Positions 9,409 through 18,773 of a DNA stretch of 64,000 bases are shown here, piece after piece. This DNA is from Clostridiales bacterium CHKCI001. GTDB taxonomy: Bacteria > Bacillota > Clostridia > Lachnospirales > Lachnospiraceae. How positions within the stretch are numbered: the stretch's first letter is position 1; each line of letters starts with the position of its first letter. The position numbers and the translations under genes are program-made. The notes under the pieces are model-generated. The model had not been told where the DNA came from and did no database searches. It was given only the letters and a program-made list of their open reading frames with translations. The DNA is taken from contig FCNS01000022.1 in assembly GCA_900045905.1 (NCBI GenBank), positions 1 to 64,000 on the forward strand, written 5' to 3'.

Positions 9409-9870
9409 ATGGAGAATCATGACGATTTTTATCAGGAACGGCAACCAAATGGATCTGCTTCACCTCAAACAGAACCTGAGTTACCAAAATCGCCTTCTAG
9501 CCCAGATAACTCAACACAACCAAACAAGTTTGCTGCATTATCACTAATTATCAGTTTACTTTCTTATGTGCTTTGCTGCTGTCATCCTTATGCGATGATT
9601 GCTGGATGTGTACTTAGTATCGTATTTGCTATTTTTTCTAAGGTAATTGTAGAGCCAAACCACAAGATGAGAAAGCAAGCAATTGCAGCCATTATTATTG
9701 GCGCAATTGGCCTTCTTCTTATTTTTGGTTCATTCGTATATACTTATGTTATTCTTCCAGAAATATTAGAAAGTAATCCAGAACTACGAAATATGATGGA
9801 TCAGATGCTCCAACAATATGGTATGAAACTATCTGATCTTGGACTTACTATTATTTACGGAATTAAATAA
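9409..9870 (+). CDS. DUF4190-like two-helix membrane protein
   Basis: A 153-residue protein with a polar, proline-rich N terminus (about 1-40) and two transmembrane helices (about 43-75 and 88-112) separated by a short basic loop. This resembles DUF4190-type small membrane proteins of unknown function. It has its own promoter and AAGGAG site and is the only plus-strand gene in the first 16 kb. Its last 16 bp overlap the convergent 3' end of the DUF2752 gene. Confidence 0.7.
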   Translation: MENHDDFYQERQPNGSASPQTEPELPKSPSSPDNSTQPNKFAALSLIISLLSYVLCCCHPYAMIAGCVLSIVFAIFSKVIVEPNHKMRKQAIAAIIIGAIGLLLIFGSFVYTYVILPEILESNPELRNMMDQMLQQYGMKLSDLGLTIIYGIK

Positions 9871-10280
9871 ATTCCCTTTACAACCACATAATAATTTTTC
9901 CAAAGAAAGTTTCCGACTAAAATTGCAACTCCGATGTAACAATATAGCATCCGAAAATGCACTGCGGAAACTTTTATTTTTGTATAACGCATAACCGTCT
10001 GTGATATCATATATATCATTAAAAATCCAACTGCATAGCACACAACAGGATTATAAAATAAGCTCTTTCCAATCTGTCCATGAAGCAGAAAAAAAAATGC
10101 TCTTGTTCCTCCACAGCCAGGGCAATATAGCCCAAGCATAGAACGCATAACACATGGATACTGTGGTATCTTCCACCCATTAAGATAGAAAACAGCGGCG
10201 ACTACTGTCACCGCTATAAGTATTTTTATCAACAAATGATACATAAAATCATCCATTGTATCGTAACGCAACTGTTTCAT
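9855..10280 (-). CDS. DUF2752 domain membrane protein
   Basis: A 141-residue membrane protein with three hydrophobic segments. The signature MLGLYCPGCGGTRAFFFLLHG (CPxCGxTR-type) identifies the DUF2752 family, whose function is unknown. Its ATG overlaps the hom stop codon (TAATG), so it is translationally coupled to homoserine dehydrogenase. It overlaps the convergent 9409 gene by 16 bp. Confidence 0.82.
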   Translation of the reverse strand: MKQLRYDTMDDFMYHLLIKILIAVTVVAAVFYLNGWKIPQYPCVMRSMLGLYCPGCGGTRAFFFLLHGQIGKSLFYNPVVCYAVGFLMIYMISQTVMRYTKIKVSAVHFRMLYCYIGVAILVGNFLWKNYYVVVKGIYLIP

Positions 10281-11497
10281 TATTTTGCCAAACGAATGCG
10301 GTTTAAAATACCTGTTACTTTTCCCGCTTTTTCTATATATTCTGCCTCTGTCATCTCTTTTGTTAAAATAGCAAATTCCCCATCAACACCATCTGCTTTT
10401 ACAATATCTAATGAACCAAATACCGCTTCTAATTCTTCCTGACGATTCTGTGCTTCCCCACTAATTCGAACAAAGAACGCATTTTTAGCAGATTCAAAGC
10501 ATTCCAACTGAAGCTTCTTTTCACTCCAACGACGCATTACCGTGCGATTTAAGTTTTTCGCTGCTTCTACCACATCTGCTACAACTGCACTTGCAGTAGG
10601 AAGTTTTCCTGCTCCAGCTCCATAGAACATCAAATCTCCAATGACATCTCCTCTCACTAAAATACCATTCATAACTCCATTTACACCATAAAGTGGATGT
10701 TCTTCTCCAACCATAACAGGGCTTACCATTGCATAAATCTTATTATCTATTTTTTTACTTGTTCCAAATAATTTAATTGCCTTTTCCAATTTTAATGCAT
10801 ACTTCATATCAACATCACTAATTGTCGTAATGCCCTCTGTATGAATATCTTCATAATCTACCTGAGCACCAAATGCTAACGAAGATAATATTGCAATTTT
10901 ACGGCATGCATCAAATCCTTCAATATCTGCTTCTGGATGACGTTCTGCATATCCAAGCTCCTGTGCTTTTTTCAAAATAGCATCAAATGTCATTCCTTTT
11001 TTCGCCATATTCGTAAGCATATAGTTTGTTGTACCATTTAAAATACCTGTAATCTCATACACTTCGTCAGAAGTAATACATTGATTCAGCGGACGAATAA
11101 TTGGAATTCCTCCGCCAACACTCGCCTCAAATAAAAAATTAATTTGTTTTTCTTCTGCAATTCGCATTAACTCAGCTCCATGCTTTGCTACTAATTCCTT
11201 ATTCGAGGTAGCCACACTTTTACCAGCTTCCAAGCAGGCCTTTACAAAATCATATGCAGGTTTGGTTCCTCCCATTGTCTCTACTACAATCTGGATTTCT
11301 GAGTCCTCTATAATCTGATTAATATCATGTACTACTTTGTTTTCCATTGGATCTCCAGGAAACTCCCTTAAATCCAATACATATTTTACTTCTATTTCCT
11401 GTCCAGCTGTCTTTTTGATACATTCCTTATTCATAGACAATACTTGAACAACACCTGATCCAATATTTCCATAACCTAATACTGCTGCTTTAATCAT
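10280..11497 (-). CDS. hom: Homoserine dehydrogenase
   Basis: Reduces aspartate semialdehyde to homoserine for threonine and methionine synthesis. The 405 residues have an N-terminal NAD(P)-binding GYGNIGSGVV motif (about 8-17), the catalytic domain with GGGIPIIRPL and GILNGTTNYML, and a C-terminal ACT-like tail from about 330. AGGAGG is ideally placed before the ATG at 11497, so I reject the start 21 nt further upstream. An ACT-domain regulator gene lies upstream on the same strand, a common pairing in Clostridia. Confidence 0.95.
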   Translation of the reverse strand: MIKAAVLGYGNIGSGVVQVLSMNKECIKKTAGQEIEVKYVLDLREFPGDPMENKVVHDINQIIEDSEIQIVVETMGGTKPAYDFVKACLEAGKSVATSNKELVAKHGAELMRIAEEKQINFLFEASVGGGIPIIRPLNQCITSDEVYEITGILNGTTNYMLTNMAKKGMTFDAILKKAQELGYAERHPEADIEGFDACRKIAILSSLAFGAQVDYEDIHTEGITTISDVDMKYALKLEKAIKLFGTSKKIDNKIYAMVSPVMVGEEHPLYGVNGVMNGILVRGDVIGDLMFYGAGAGKLPTASAVVADVVEAAKNLNRTVMRRWSEKKLQLECFESAKNAFFVRISGEAQNRQEELEAVFGSLDIVKADGVDGEFAILTKEMTEAEYIEKAGKVTGILNRIRLAK

Positions 11498-11600
11498 TTT
11501 ATCCTCCTCAATTACCATTCTAAATTATAATGATTTTTCATAACATGCTCGAATGAGATTACAAATCCAGACACCATTCCCTTATCAAGATAGGTCATTT

Positions 11601-12041
11601 CTATTCTCTAGCAAGTATTTTCAGATAATGAACCCATGGCAAGTTTTCAATTCCCTGCAACATTTCTGAAACATCTTTTGAACTACTTAATATATCTACA
11701 CTTAAAGTCAATGAGGCCACTCCATTAATTGGAATTGTTTGATGAATGGTTAATATATTTGTATAATACTCCGCTACTTTTTGCAACACGGTTAATAATG
11801 CTCCTGGTTCATCTTCCATTTGTAACATGAATGTAATTGTCTTTCCTCTTACATTGTCATGAAATGGAAAAATATCATCTTTATATTTATAAAAAGAACT
11901 TCGACTAATTCCTACTGCTTCTGTAGCATCGTGAATGGTTTCTACTTGCTCCGACTCCAGCAACTTCTTTGCCTTGACAACATTTAAAAGAACCTGCGGC
12001 AAAGCCCTTTGCTTTACTACATAATATTGGTTTTCATCCAT
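11601..12041 (-). CDS. UPF0735 ACT domain protein
   Basis: A 146-residue protein with an N-terminal helix-turn-helix-like part (DATEAVGISRSSFYKYKD, about 40-57) and a C-terminal ACT domain (TFMLQMEDEPGALLTVLQKVA onward). This is the UPF0735/PheB-like family. ACT domains bind amino acids, so a role sensing threonine or another amino acid for the downstream hom gene is plausible but inferred. It is separated from hom by about 100 bp. Confidence 0.88.
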   Translation of the reverse strand: MDENQYYVVKQRALPQVLLNVVKAKKLLESEQVETIHDATEAVGISRSSFYKYKDDIFPFHDNVRGKTITFMLQMEDEPGALLTVLQKVAEYYTNILTIHQTIPINGVASLTLSVDILSSSKDVSEMLQGIENLPWVHYLKILARE

Positions 12042-12058
12042 TTCCCCATATCCTTTCT

Positions 12059-12089
12059 ATTTGTTCGTCCAACAAATACATTTGTATTT
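12059..12089 (-). promoter_or_regulatory. Overlapping palindromes in the ACT-gene leader
   Basis: ATTTGTT-cgtcc-AACAAAT (12059-12077) partly overlaps the palindrome AAATAC-attt-GTATTT (12074-12089), just upstream of the ribosome site of the ACT gene. A possible promoter lies behind them on the minus strand (TTGCTT, 17 bp, TAATAT). The position suits an operator or an RNA hairpin. The regulator is unknown. Confidence 0.4.
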
Positions 12090-12185
12090 ACTCAAAAGAT
12101 ATTAGCACAAGTTTTGGAAAAAAGCAAGCCCTGATCGAAAAAACGATAATCCACCCAACAATAAAACCCTCATTTTTTCTATAAA

Positions 12186-12221
12186 ATAAGGCTGCTGCAA
12201 ACAAATATGCAGCAACCTTAT
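12186..12221 (-). terminator. Terminator after prfB
   Basis: ATAAGGTTGCTGCA pairs with TGCAGCAGCCTTAT across an 8-nt loop, and on the minus strand this is followed by TTTTAT. It lies 10 bp past the prfB stop. T runs on both sides allow bidirectional action. Confidence 0.8.
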
Positions 12222-12230
12222 CCTTTTTTT

Positions 12231-13356
12231 CTATTCCTCCACCTCAGCAGCTCCAGTACTCTGCCACTTTAGATATGCATTAATAAATAAATCAATGTCT
12301 CCATCTAAAACGGCACTTACATTTCCACTTTCTGCTCCAGTTCGGTGATCTTTAATCATCGTGTATGGCTGAAGTACATAGGAACGAATTTGATTTCCCC
12401 ATCCGATTTCTTTGACTTCACCTCGAATATCGGATACCTTTTCAGCATTTTCCTGTTGTTTTAGCATATACAGCTTTGCTTTTAACATCTGCATCGCTTT
12501 ATCCTTATTTTGAAACTGAGAACGTTCATTTTGACACTGTACTACAATTCCAGTTGGAATATGGGTAATACGAATTGCAGAAGATGTTTTATTAATATGC
12601 TGTCCGCCTGCTCCACTGGAACGATATGTGTCGATTCTCAAATCTTCTTCATTAATTTCAACATCTAAGTCTTCCTCAATTTCAGGCATAACATCACAAG
12701 AGACAAAGGAAGTTTGTCTCTTACCAGCTGCATTAAATGGGGAAATACGCACAAGACGGTGAACTCCTCGCTCTGATTTTAAATATCCAAATGCATTCTC
12801 TCCATTTATCTGGATCGTAACTGATTTAATTCCAGCTTCTTCACCATCCAGATAATCTAACACCTCTACCGAATATCCTTTTTTCTCTGCCCAACGACAA
12901 TACATACGATACAGCATACTTGCCCAATCACAGGACTCTGTACCTCCTGCTCCTGCATTCAGACGTAAAATTGCATTATTTTTATCATATTCTCCAGAAA
13001 GCAGTGTGCTAATTCGCATTTCCTCTAGTTTCTTTGTAAATTGATTGAGCGTTTCTTCGATTTCTGGAAGCACCTCTGGATCATTTTCCTCATATCCCAT
13101 ATCAATAAGAATCTGTATTTCTTCATACTGATTTTCTAACGCCTCAAATGACTTTACTGTATCCTGAAGATTTTTCAATTCTTTTGTAATCTTCTGTGAC
13201 TCCTCTGGATTGTCCCAAAAAGATGGTTCTTCCATATGACGTTCCAGCTCAGTAATTTTCTCCTTTTTCGCTGCTAAGCTAAAGTGAATCCCTCAATTCA
13301 TACAGCGGCTTTTCATAGGTAGATAGTGTATATTTATACTGATCTAATTCTACCAC
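12231..13356 (-). CDS. prfB: Peptide chain release factor 2 (joined across a +1 frameshift)
   Basis: Releases nascent protein at UGA and UAA codons. The protein has the release-factor SPF tripeptide (RISPFNAAG) and the catalytic GGQ (SGAGGQHINKTSS). It starts at GTG 13356 after AGAGGTGA and reads 25 codons (VVELDQYKYTLSTYEKPLYE...) to CTT. An in-frame TAG at 13279-13281 follows. After a +1 slip it continues AGC TTA GCA GCG to the stop at 12231, giving about 374 residues, the normal RF2 length. The usual site is CTT TGA C, with UGA read by RF2 itself. Here UGA is replaced by UAG, which RF1 reads. The ATG at 13235 alone would lack about 40 conserved residues and has no well-spaced ribosome site. 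Confidence 0.88.
13278..13293 (-). promoter_or_regulatory. Programmed +1 frameshift site of prfB, variant with UAG
   Basis: On the minus strand a Shine-Dalgarno-like AGGGA (13289-13293) precedes TCA-CTT-TAG-C. The slippery CTT codon and stimulator spacing match the standard element, but the stop is TAG. The bases after CTT make a short direct repeat (TTAGC TTAGC), which suggests a local templated change from TTGAC. Confidence 0.8.
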
Positions 13357-13396
13357 GAATCTTCACCTCTTTCTATATTTTGTTTCTCTACAAATT

Positions 13397-15976
13397 TTAT
13401 TTATCTGCAAAACGTCCACAGCACTGTTTATACTTCTTTCCAGAACCACATGGACATGGATCATTTGGATAAATCTTATCTGCGGTACGTTTCTTTGGCA
13501 TATTGGCAGTAGAATCGTCCTTATTCGTTCCTGTTACCTTTGCTACCTGCTCTCGTTCTGCATTCTTTTGTTCAATTCTCGCATGCAGCAATAAACGTAC
13601 TGTTGTCTCTCGCACGCTCGCCATCATCGCATTGAACATATCATAGCCTGCCATTTTATATTCTACCAATGGATCTCTTTGACCATATGCCTGTAATCCA
13701 ATACCCTGACGCAATTGATCCATATCATCAATATGATCCATCCATTTCTGATCAATCACTTTCAGTAGGATTACTCGCTCTAATTCACGAATTTGTTCTG
13801 GCTGGAATTCCGCTTCCTTCTTCTCATAAAGCTTTACTGCCTCTTCCTTCAAGATTTGCTTCAGCTTCGCTTTCGTCATATGCTTTTTATCGTTATCAGA
13901 AATTTCAATTCGTTCAAATGGAACAATTGGCAGCAATGTTCGTTCCAGTTCTCCCAAATTCCATTCTTCCACTGACTGATCGTCTGAAATACATTGATCA
14001 ATTGTATTCTCTGTAATGTCCGTTACCATCTTAAACACAACATCACGCATACTGTCACCATCCAGTACACGACGGCGTTCTTTATAGATAATCTCTCTCT
14101 GTTCATTCATAACCTCGTCATATTTTAACAGATTTTCACGGATACCATAGTTATTTCCTTCGATCTTTTTCTGTGCCTTTTCAATTGCAGAAGAAAGCAT
14201 TTTATGTTCGATCTGTTCTCCTTCTTCAACTCCTAATGCATTAAATACATTAATAATTTTTTCAGAACCAAACAGACGCATCAAATCATCTTCCAATGAA
14301 ATATAAAAACGAGATTCTCCAGGATCTCCCTGACGTCCAGAACGACCTCTTAACTGATTATCAATACGTCTCGATTCATGACGCTCTGTACCAATAATTT
14401 TAAGACCGCCAAGTTCTCTTGCTTTCTCATCCAACTTAATATCTGTACCACGACCAGCCATGTTTGTAGCAATCGTAACAGCTTTATGGATACCAGCGTC
14501 TGCTACAATTTCAGCTTCTAATTCATGGAACTTTGCATTCAATACTTTATGTGGAATTCCTTGACGCTGTAACATCTTACTTAGCATTTCTGAGGTTTCA
14601 ATTGTAATGGTACCAACCAAGACTGGCTGACCCTTTTGATAGGTTTCCACCACATCTTTTACAACTGCATTAAATTTTTCTTTCTTCGTCTTATATACAG
14701 CATCTTGGTGATCAGTACGAATAACAGGACGATTGGTAGGAATTTCTACTACGTCCATACCGTAAATATTACGGAATTCCTTTTCTTCTGTTAATGCCGT
14801 ACCCGTCATACCACTCTTCTTTTCATATTTATTAAAGAAATTCTGGAATGTAATCGTAGCTAATGTCTTACTTTCCCTTTTTACTTTTACATGTTCTTTC
14901 GCTTCAATTGCCTGATGTAATCCATCGGAATAACGGCGTCCAGGCATAATACGTCCTGTAAATTCATCTACAATTAAAACTTGATCGTCTTTTACAACAT
15001 AATCTTTATCCTTTGCCATCAGATAATTGGCACGAAGAGCTAAAATAATATTATGCTGAATTTCCAGGTTTTGAGGGTCAGCTAAATTCTCAATATTAAA
15101 ATACTCTTCCACTTTGTGAACGCCTTCTTCTGTCAAGTTAACAACCTTATCTTTTTCATTGACAATGAAGTCTCCTGACTCTTCAATCTCTTCACCCATA
15201 ATTGCATTCATCTTAGAGAATTCTCCACTCTCTTCTCCTCGCTCTAAACGCTTAGCAAGAATATCGCAAACTTCATAGAGTTTCGTAGACTTTCCACTCT
15301 GTCCAGAAATAATTAAAGGCGTTCTGGCTTCATCAATCAAAATTGAGTCAACCTCATCAATAATTGCATAATGCAAATCGCGGAGTACCATTTGTTCTTT
15401 ATAAATAACCATGTTATCACGAAGATAATCGAATCCTAATTCATTATTCGTTACATACGTAATATCACATGCATAAGCAGCTCTTCTCTCATCGTTGTCC
15501 ATACTATTTAGTACAACGCCAACGGTTAGCCCCAGAAACCGATGTACCTGTCCCATCCATTCCGCATCACGCTGTGCTAGATAATCATTAACGGTAACTA
15601 CATGTACACCTTTTCCAGTCAATGCATTCAGATAAGAAGGAAGTAATGCCGTCTGAGTCTTACCTTCACCAGTTTTCATTTCCGCAATACGTCCCTGATG
15701 TAAAATAATACCGCCAATTAACTGTACTTCATAATGTTCCTGGTTTAAAACACGGCGAGCAGCCTCTCTCACCGTTGCATAGGCTTCTGGTAGAAGAGAA
15801 TCCAAACTCTCTCCTTTTGCATAACGCTCCTTATACTCCGTTGTCTTTTCTTTTAACTGCTCATCACTCAATGCCATCATGGATTCTCTTAGATTTTCAA
15901 TCTTTTTAATCAATGGCATAATTAGTTTTATTTCTCTTTGGCTATGCGTGCCAAAAAGTTTTGTAATAATACCCAT
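13397..15976 (-). CDS. secA: Preprotein translocase ATPase SecA
   Basis: Motor that pushes unfolded preproteins through SecYEG at the membrane. The 859 residues include Walker A in the MKTGEGKT stretch (about 100-107), the DEAD-like [19 protein letters not shown], the preprotein cross-linking domain, [10 protein letters not shown], and a C-terminal SEC-C zinc tail [13 protein letters not shown] that binds SecB-like partners or ribosomes. The length is normal. It has its own promoter at 16090-16118 and is followed by prfB after 40 bp, the usual secA-prfB order. Confidence 0.97.
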   Translation of the reverse strand: MGIITKLFGTHSQREIKLIMPLIKKIENLRESMMALSDEQLKEKTTEYKERYAKGESLDSLLPEAYATVREAARRVLNQEHYEVQLIGGIILHQGRIAEMKTGEGKTQTALLPSYLNALTGKGVHVVTVNDYLAQRDAEWMGQVHRFLGLTVGVVLNSMDNDERRAAYACDITYVTNNELGFDYLRDNMVIYKEQMVLRDLHYAIIDEVDSILIDEARTPLIISGQSGKSTKLYEVCDILAKRLERGEESGEFSKMNAIMGEEIEESGDFIVNEKDKVVNLTEEGVHKVEEYFNIENLADPQNLEIQHNIILALRANYLMAKDKDYVVKDDQVLIVDEFTGRIMPGRRYSDGLHQAIEAKEHVKVKRESKTLATITFQNFFNKYEKKSGMTGTALTEEKEFRNIYGMDVVEIPTNRPVIRTDHQDAVYKTKKEKFNAVVKDVVETYQKGQPVLVGTITIETSEMLSKMLQRQGIPHKVLNAKFHELEAEIVADAGIHKAVTIATNMAGRGTDIKLDEKARELGGLKIIGTERHESRRIDNQLRGRSGRQGDPGESRFYISLEDDLMRLFGSEKIINVFNALGVEEGEQIEHKMLSSAIEKAQKKIEGNNYGIRENLLKYDEVMNEQREIIYKERRRVLDGDSMRDVVFKMVTDITENTIDQCISDDQSVEEWNLGELERTLLPIVPFERIEISDNDKKHMTKAKLKQILKEEAVKLYEKKEAEFQPEQIRELERVILLKVIDQKWMDHIDDMDQLRQGIGLQAYGQRDPLVEYKMAGYDMFNAMMASVRETTVRLLLHARIEQKNAEREQVAKVTGTNKDDSTANMPKKRTADKIYPNDPCPCGSGKKYKQCCGRFADK

Positions 15977-16089
15977 TCGTTCCTCCTATCATAAAGCATT
16001 CAATCTATTGTGGCTTTTGTCAGTAAAGTTTGACTTATTTGCCTTACTACTTGCTTATGAACGCATATGCGTCTAAAACACGTATCGTT

Positions 16090-16118
16090 ATTGTATCACT
16101 GTTTGTATATGAATTCAA
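16090..16118 (-). promoter_or_regulatory. Predicted sigma-A promoter of secA
   Basis: On the minus strand TTGAAT (16113-16118), a 17-bp spacer and TACAAT (16090-16095) lie about 115 bp upstream of the secA start codon. Confidence 0.65.
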
Positions 16119-16356
16119 GTTAAAAATCTATGACCAAATGATTAACACTCTAATCGTGAAACCATTTCTAAAGGCAAAATAACATTCACAAAAGCCTCTT
16201 TTAAATAAAATTTTTATAATTGCGCAAATTTATCAAACAATTCATTCTTTTTATTTTTATTAGACTCTAGCAATATGCACAAAACATTTCCCTTTTCTAC
16301 ATTTTTTCTTCTTTCTTTTCCTATCTAATTATTTATTTTATTATAATAGAAAAAAG

Positions 16357-16427
16357 TTATCCACCATTTTCTTATCTGTTTTTTTGTTGTATTTCGGTTA
16401 TCCACAGAGTTATCCACAATATCCACC
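16357..16427 (+). other. Cluster of DnaA-box-like sites in an AT-rich gap
   Basis: Four 9-mers in the same orientation lie within 71 bp: TTATCCACC (16357), TTATCCACA (16398), TTATCCACA (16410) and the weaker ATATCCACC (16419). Two match the DnaA-box consensus exactly. They sit in the about 600-bp AT-rich gap between divergent secA and hpf. No dnaA, dnaN, rpmH or parAB gene is near, so I do not call it oriC. Apart from these sites and the promoters I see nothing in 15977-16702. Confidence 0.6.
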
Positions 16428-16702
16428 ACCTTTTCTTCTTGTTCTGTGATTTATTCTTTTTCTTTTTTCAAACAAATGTTTTTGTATATTTTATACAAAG
16501 AATCCTCTTCTTTTTCATTTTTAATAAAAAAAGACTTATTATTTTTTCTAGATATAATCCCATACAATTTCTTTCTCTATTAACTATTTGTTCCGAAATA
16601 CAACATTTCAGCAAAATTGTATTTGCAATTTAAATAGTACTTTTCAAATTGACTATGCTGTGTTATAATAACCCTATCAAGATACTGAAAGGAGACTTCA
16701 TT

Positions 16703-17230
16703 ATGGAATATATCATTACTGGAAAAAATATTGAAGTGACAGAAGGATTGAAATCCGCCATTTATGAAAAGATTGGAAAACTGGAGCGTTATTTCTCCAA
16801 AGATACACAAATACATGTAACATTAAGCGTTCAAAAAGACCGTCAGAAAATAGAGGTTACCATCCCTGTAAAGGGTAATATTATTCGTTCTGAACAGACA
16901 AGTACAGATATGTATGTTTCCATTGATTTAGTAGAAGAGATTATTGAACGCCAGTTAAAACGCTATAAAAGTAAACTGATTTCTCATAAGCCAAACGTAC
17001 CTTCTTTTTCTTCCGCTTATATGGAGGAAAACTATGAAGAACCAGATAAAATCAAGATCGTGAAGAGCAAACGCTTTGGCATCAAACCAATGGACCCAGA
17101 AGAAGCATGTGTTCAAATGGAATTGTTGGGACATAATTTTTATGTATTTTATAATGGACAAACAGACGAAGTTAATGTTGTCTATAAAAGAAAAGATGGT
17201 GCTTACGGTTTAATTGAACCAGAATTCTAA
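16703..17230 (+). CDS. hpf: Ribosome hibernation promoting factor, long form
   Basis: Binds the 30S decoding region and promotes 100S dimer formation in resting cells. The 175 residues have the N-terminal HPF/RaiA domain (ITGKNIEVTEGLKSAIYEKIGKLERYF, 4-30) and the C-terminal dimerisation domain (MDPEEACVQMELLGHNFYVFYN onward), which is the long form usual in Firmicutes. The frame opens further upstream, but AAGGAGA is well placed for the ATG at 16703. A TATAAT box at 16664-16669 gives a likely promoter with a weak -35. A strong terminator follows. Confidence 0.94.
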   Translation: MEYIITGKNIEVTEGLKSAIYEKIGKLERYFSKDTQIHVTLSVQKDRQKIEVTIPVKGNIIRSEQTSTDMYVSIDLVEEIIERQLKRYKSKLISHKPNVPSFSSAYMEENYEEPDKIKIVKSKRFGIKPMDPEEACVQMELLGHNFYVFYNGQTDEVNVVYKRKDGAYGLIEPEF

Positions 17231-17250
17231 ACTGAAACAGTTTTTATTAT

Positions 17251-17283
17251 CGGTTAGGGTGCTACAATGTAGCACCCTAACCG
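17251..17283 (+). terminator. Terminator after hpf
   Basis: A perfect 15-bp stem, CGGTTAGGGTGCTAC with its complement, around a 3-nt AAT loop, followed by TTTATC. It lies 20 bp after the hpf stop and would insulate the downstream reductase gene. Confidence 0.88.
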
Positions 17284-17315
17284 TTTATCACTACAGCTGA
17301 GAAAGGAGTTTATTT

Positions 17316-18047
17316 ATGGCAAAAAAGACAGTCTTAGTTACAGGTGCTTCGCGTGGAATCGGCAAAGCAATTGCGATCAAATTCGCCAAAAAGGGATACA
17401 ATGTTGTAATCAATTGCGTCAATCGCGCCCAACTTTTAGAGCAAGTAAAACGAGAAATCGAATCTTATCAAGTGAAATGCATGATGTATGTGGGAGATGT
17501 TGGAGATGCCACTGTATGCGAACAATTATTTACACAAATTCATAAACAATTTGGTCCTTTAGATGTGTTAGTTAACAATGCTGGAATTGCCTATATTGGT
17601 TTATTTCAAGATATGAAATCCGAAGATTGGAACCGAATTGTACAAGTAAATTTAAATTCTGTTTTCCACTGCTCTCGACTCGCCATTTTGGATATGCTCC
17701 CACGTAAAAGTGGAAAAATCGTGAATATTTCTTCTGTATGGGGAATTACTGGGGCATCCTGTGAAGTTGCATATTCTGCTACAAAAGGAGCAGTGAACGC
17801 TATGACACGTGCACTTGCTAAAGAACTTGGTCCAAGTAATATTCAAGTCAATGCGGTAGCATGCGGCGCAATTGATACAGAAATGAACCACTTTATGAGT
17901 GATGATGAATTAATTCACCTTATTGATGAAATACCAATGTCCCGCCTTGGCAAAGCCGAAGAAGTAGCTGATCTTGTCTATCATCTTTCTTATAAAGATA
18001 CTTATCTCACAGGCCAGATAATTGCACTAGATGGAGGATGGATTTAG
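17316..18047 (+). CDS. SDR-family reductase (YmfI/FabG-like)
   Basis: A 243-residue NAD(P)-dependent short-chain reductase. The Rossmann motif TGASRGIGKA is at 9-18, the NNAG motif near 86-89 and the catalytic set S-Y-K in NISSVWG...YSATKGA. The close resemblance to FabG could mean 3-oxoacyl-ACP reductase. However, it stands alone without other fab genes, and the sequence style also fits YmfI-type reductases that act on the 5-aminopentanone group of elongation factor P. I cannot decide between these. AAAGGAG precedes the start and a terminator follows at 18175. Confidence 0.85.
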   Translation: MAKKTVLVTGASRGIGKAIAIKFAKKGYNVVINCVNRAQLLEQVKREIESYQVKCMMYVGDVGDATVCEQLFTQIHKQFGPLDVLVNNAGIAYIGLFQDMKSEDWNRIVQVNLNSVFHCSRLAILDMLPRKSGKIVNISSVWGITGASCEVAYSATKGAVNAMTRALAKELGPSNIQVNAVACGAIDTEMNHFMSDDELIHLIDEIPMSRLGKAEEVADLVYHLSYKDTYLTGQIIALDGGWI

Positions 18048-18174
18048 GAAGTTCACGAAACATTCAAATTCTTTCCATACTTTTTCCATATTTTTTCCAT
18101 ATTTTCTCCATACTTTTTTATTATTATAAAAACGTAGCAAAGATAAAATTTTTGCATCGTTTTTCTTTATATTT

Positions 18175-18206
18175 GGGTCAACGTCTCCCCCGTTGACCCC
18201 CTCCTT
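18175..18206 (+). terminator. Terminator after the SDR gene
   Basis: GGGTCAACG and CGTTGACCC form a 9-bp stem around a C-rich loop, followed by CCCTCC and a T6 run. Just upstream (about 18073-18120) is a low-complexity stretch of four imperfect TTTTCCATA-type units with no evident function. Confidence 0.85.
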
Positions 18207-18233
18207 TTTTATAGAGATTTTTACAATATTTTT

Positions 18234-18722
18234 CTAATACCCAAATATACCATCTAACGACTCATCTTCATCAATCCAATCTTGTACATGAATCATACGG
18301 TACTCATTCTTTGTATCCCGAATATATACCGTTTCAATCCCCGCATTAATAATCATTCGTTTACACATAGAACAACTATTAGCATGTTCAATATATTCTC
18401 CTGTACTTACTTCTTTTCCAACTAGATACATAGAACTTCCTATCATCTGACTCCGAGCCGCACTAATAATCGCATTTGCTTCTGCATGAACACTGCGGCA
18501 CAATTCATAACGTTCTCCCCTTGGTATATGTTTTTTTTGCCGAATACAATAGTTTAGATCTGAACAATTCTTTCTTCCTCTTGGAGCCCCAACATATCCT
18601 GTTGAGATTACTTCATCATTTTTTACAATAACAGCTCCATAATGCCTCCTTAAACAAGTACATCTCTGAGAAACCATTTCCGCTAAATCCAAATAATAAT
18701 TTATCTTATCTCTTCTTTCCAC
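18234..18722 (-). CDS. dCMP deaminase family protein
   Basis: Zinc-dependent cytidine/deoxycytidylate deaminase of 162 residues. Deamination of dCMP gives dUMP for thymidylate synthesis. The catalytic HAEANAI motif (about 84-90) carries the proton-shuttling glutamate and the first zinc ligand. The two cysteine ligands are in SCSMCKRM (about 121-128). A second cysteine/histidine set in the N-terminal half (CTCLRRHYGA) is typical of this family. Related late-competence ComEB proteins have the same fold. Confidence 0.9.
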   Translation of the reverse strand: MERRDKINYYLDLAEMVSQRCTCLRRHYGAVIVKNDEVISTGYVGAPRGRKNCSDLNYCIRQKKHIPRGERYELCRSVHAEANAIISAARSQMIGSSMYLVGKEVSTGEYIEHANSCSMCKRMIINAGIETVYIRDTKNEYRMIHVQDWIDEDESLDGIFGY

Positions 18723-18773
18723 AATCCACAGTCCTTTCTTAAGAATTTTTTATTTATTAAATTTTTAGTATGT

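Noticed and set aside
12231-13235. RF2 starting at the ATG at 13235 without a frameshift
   Set aside because: The upstream 25-codon frame plus shifted part aligns with the usual RF2 N terminus, and the ATG lacks a well-spaced ribosome site.
16080-16640. AT-rich gap with DnaA boxes as the chromosome origin
   Set aside because: No dnaA, dnaN, recF, gyr or rpmH gene is near and genes on the two sides do not all point away, so oriC is not supported; kept only as a site cluster.
18073-18120. TTTTCCATA-type tandem units after the SDR gene as a satellite or binding array
   Set aside because: Only four imperfect units in T-rich DNA next to a terminator; too short and low in complexity to support a function.
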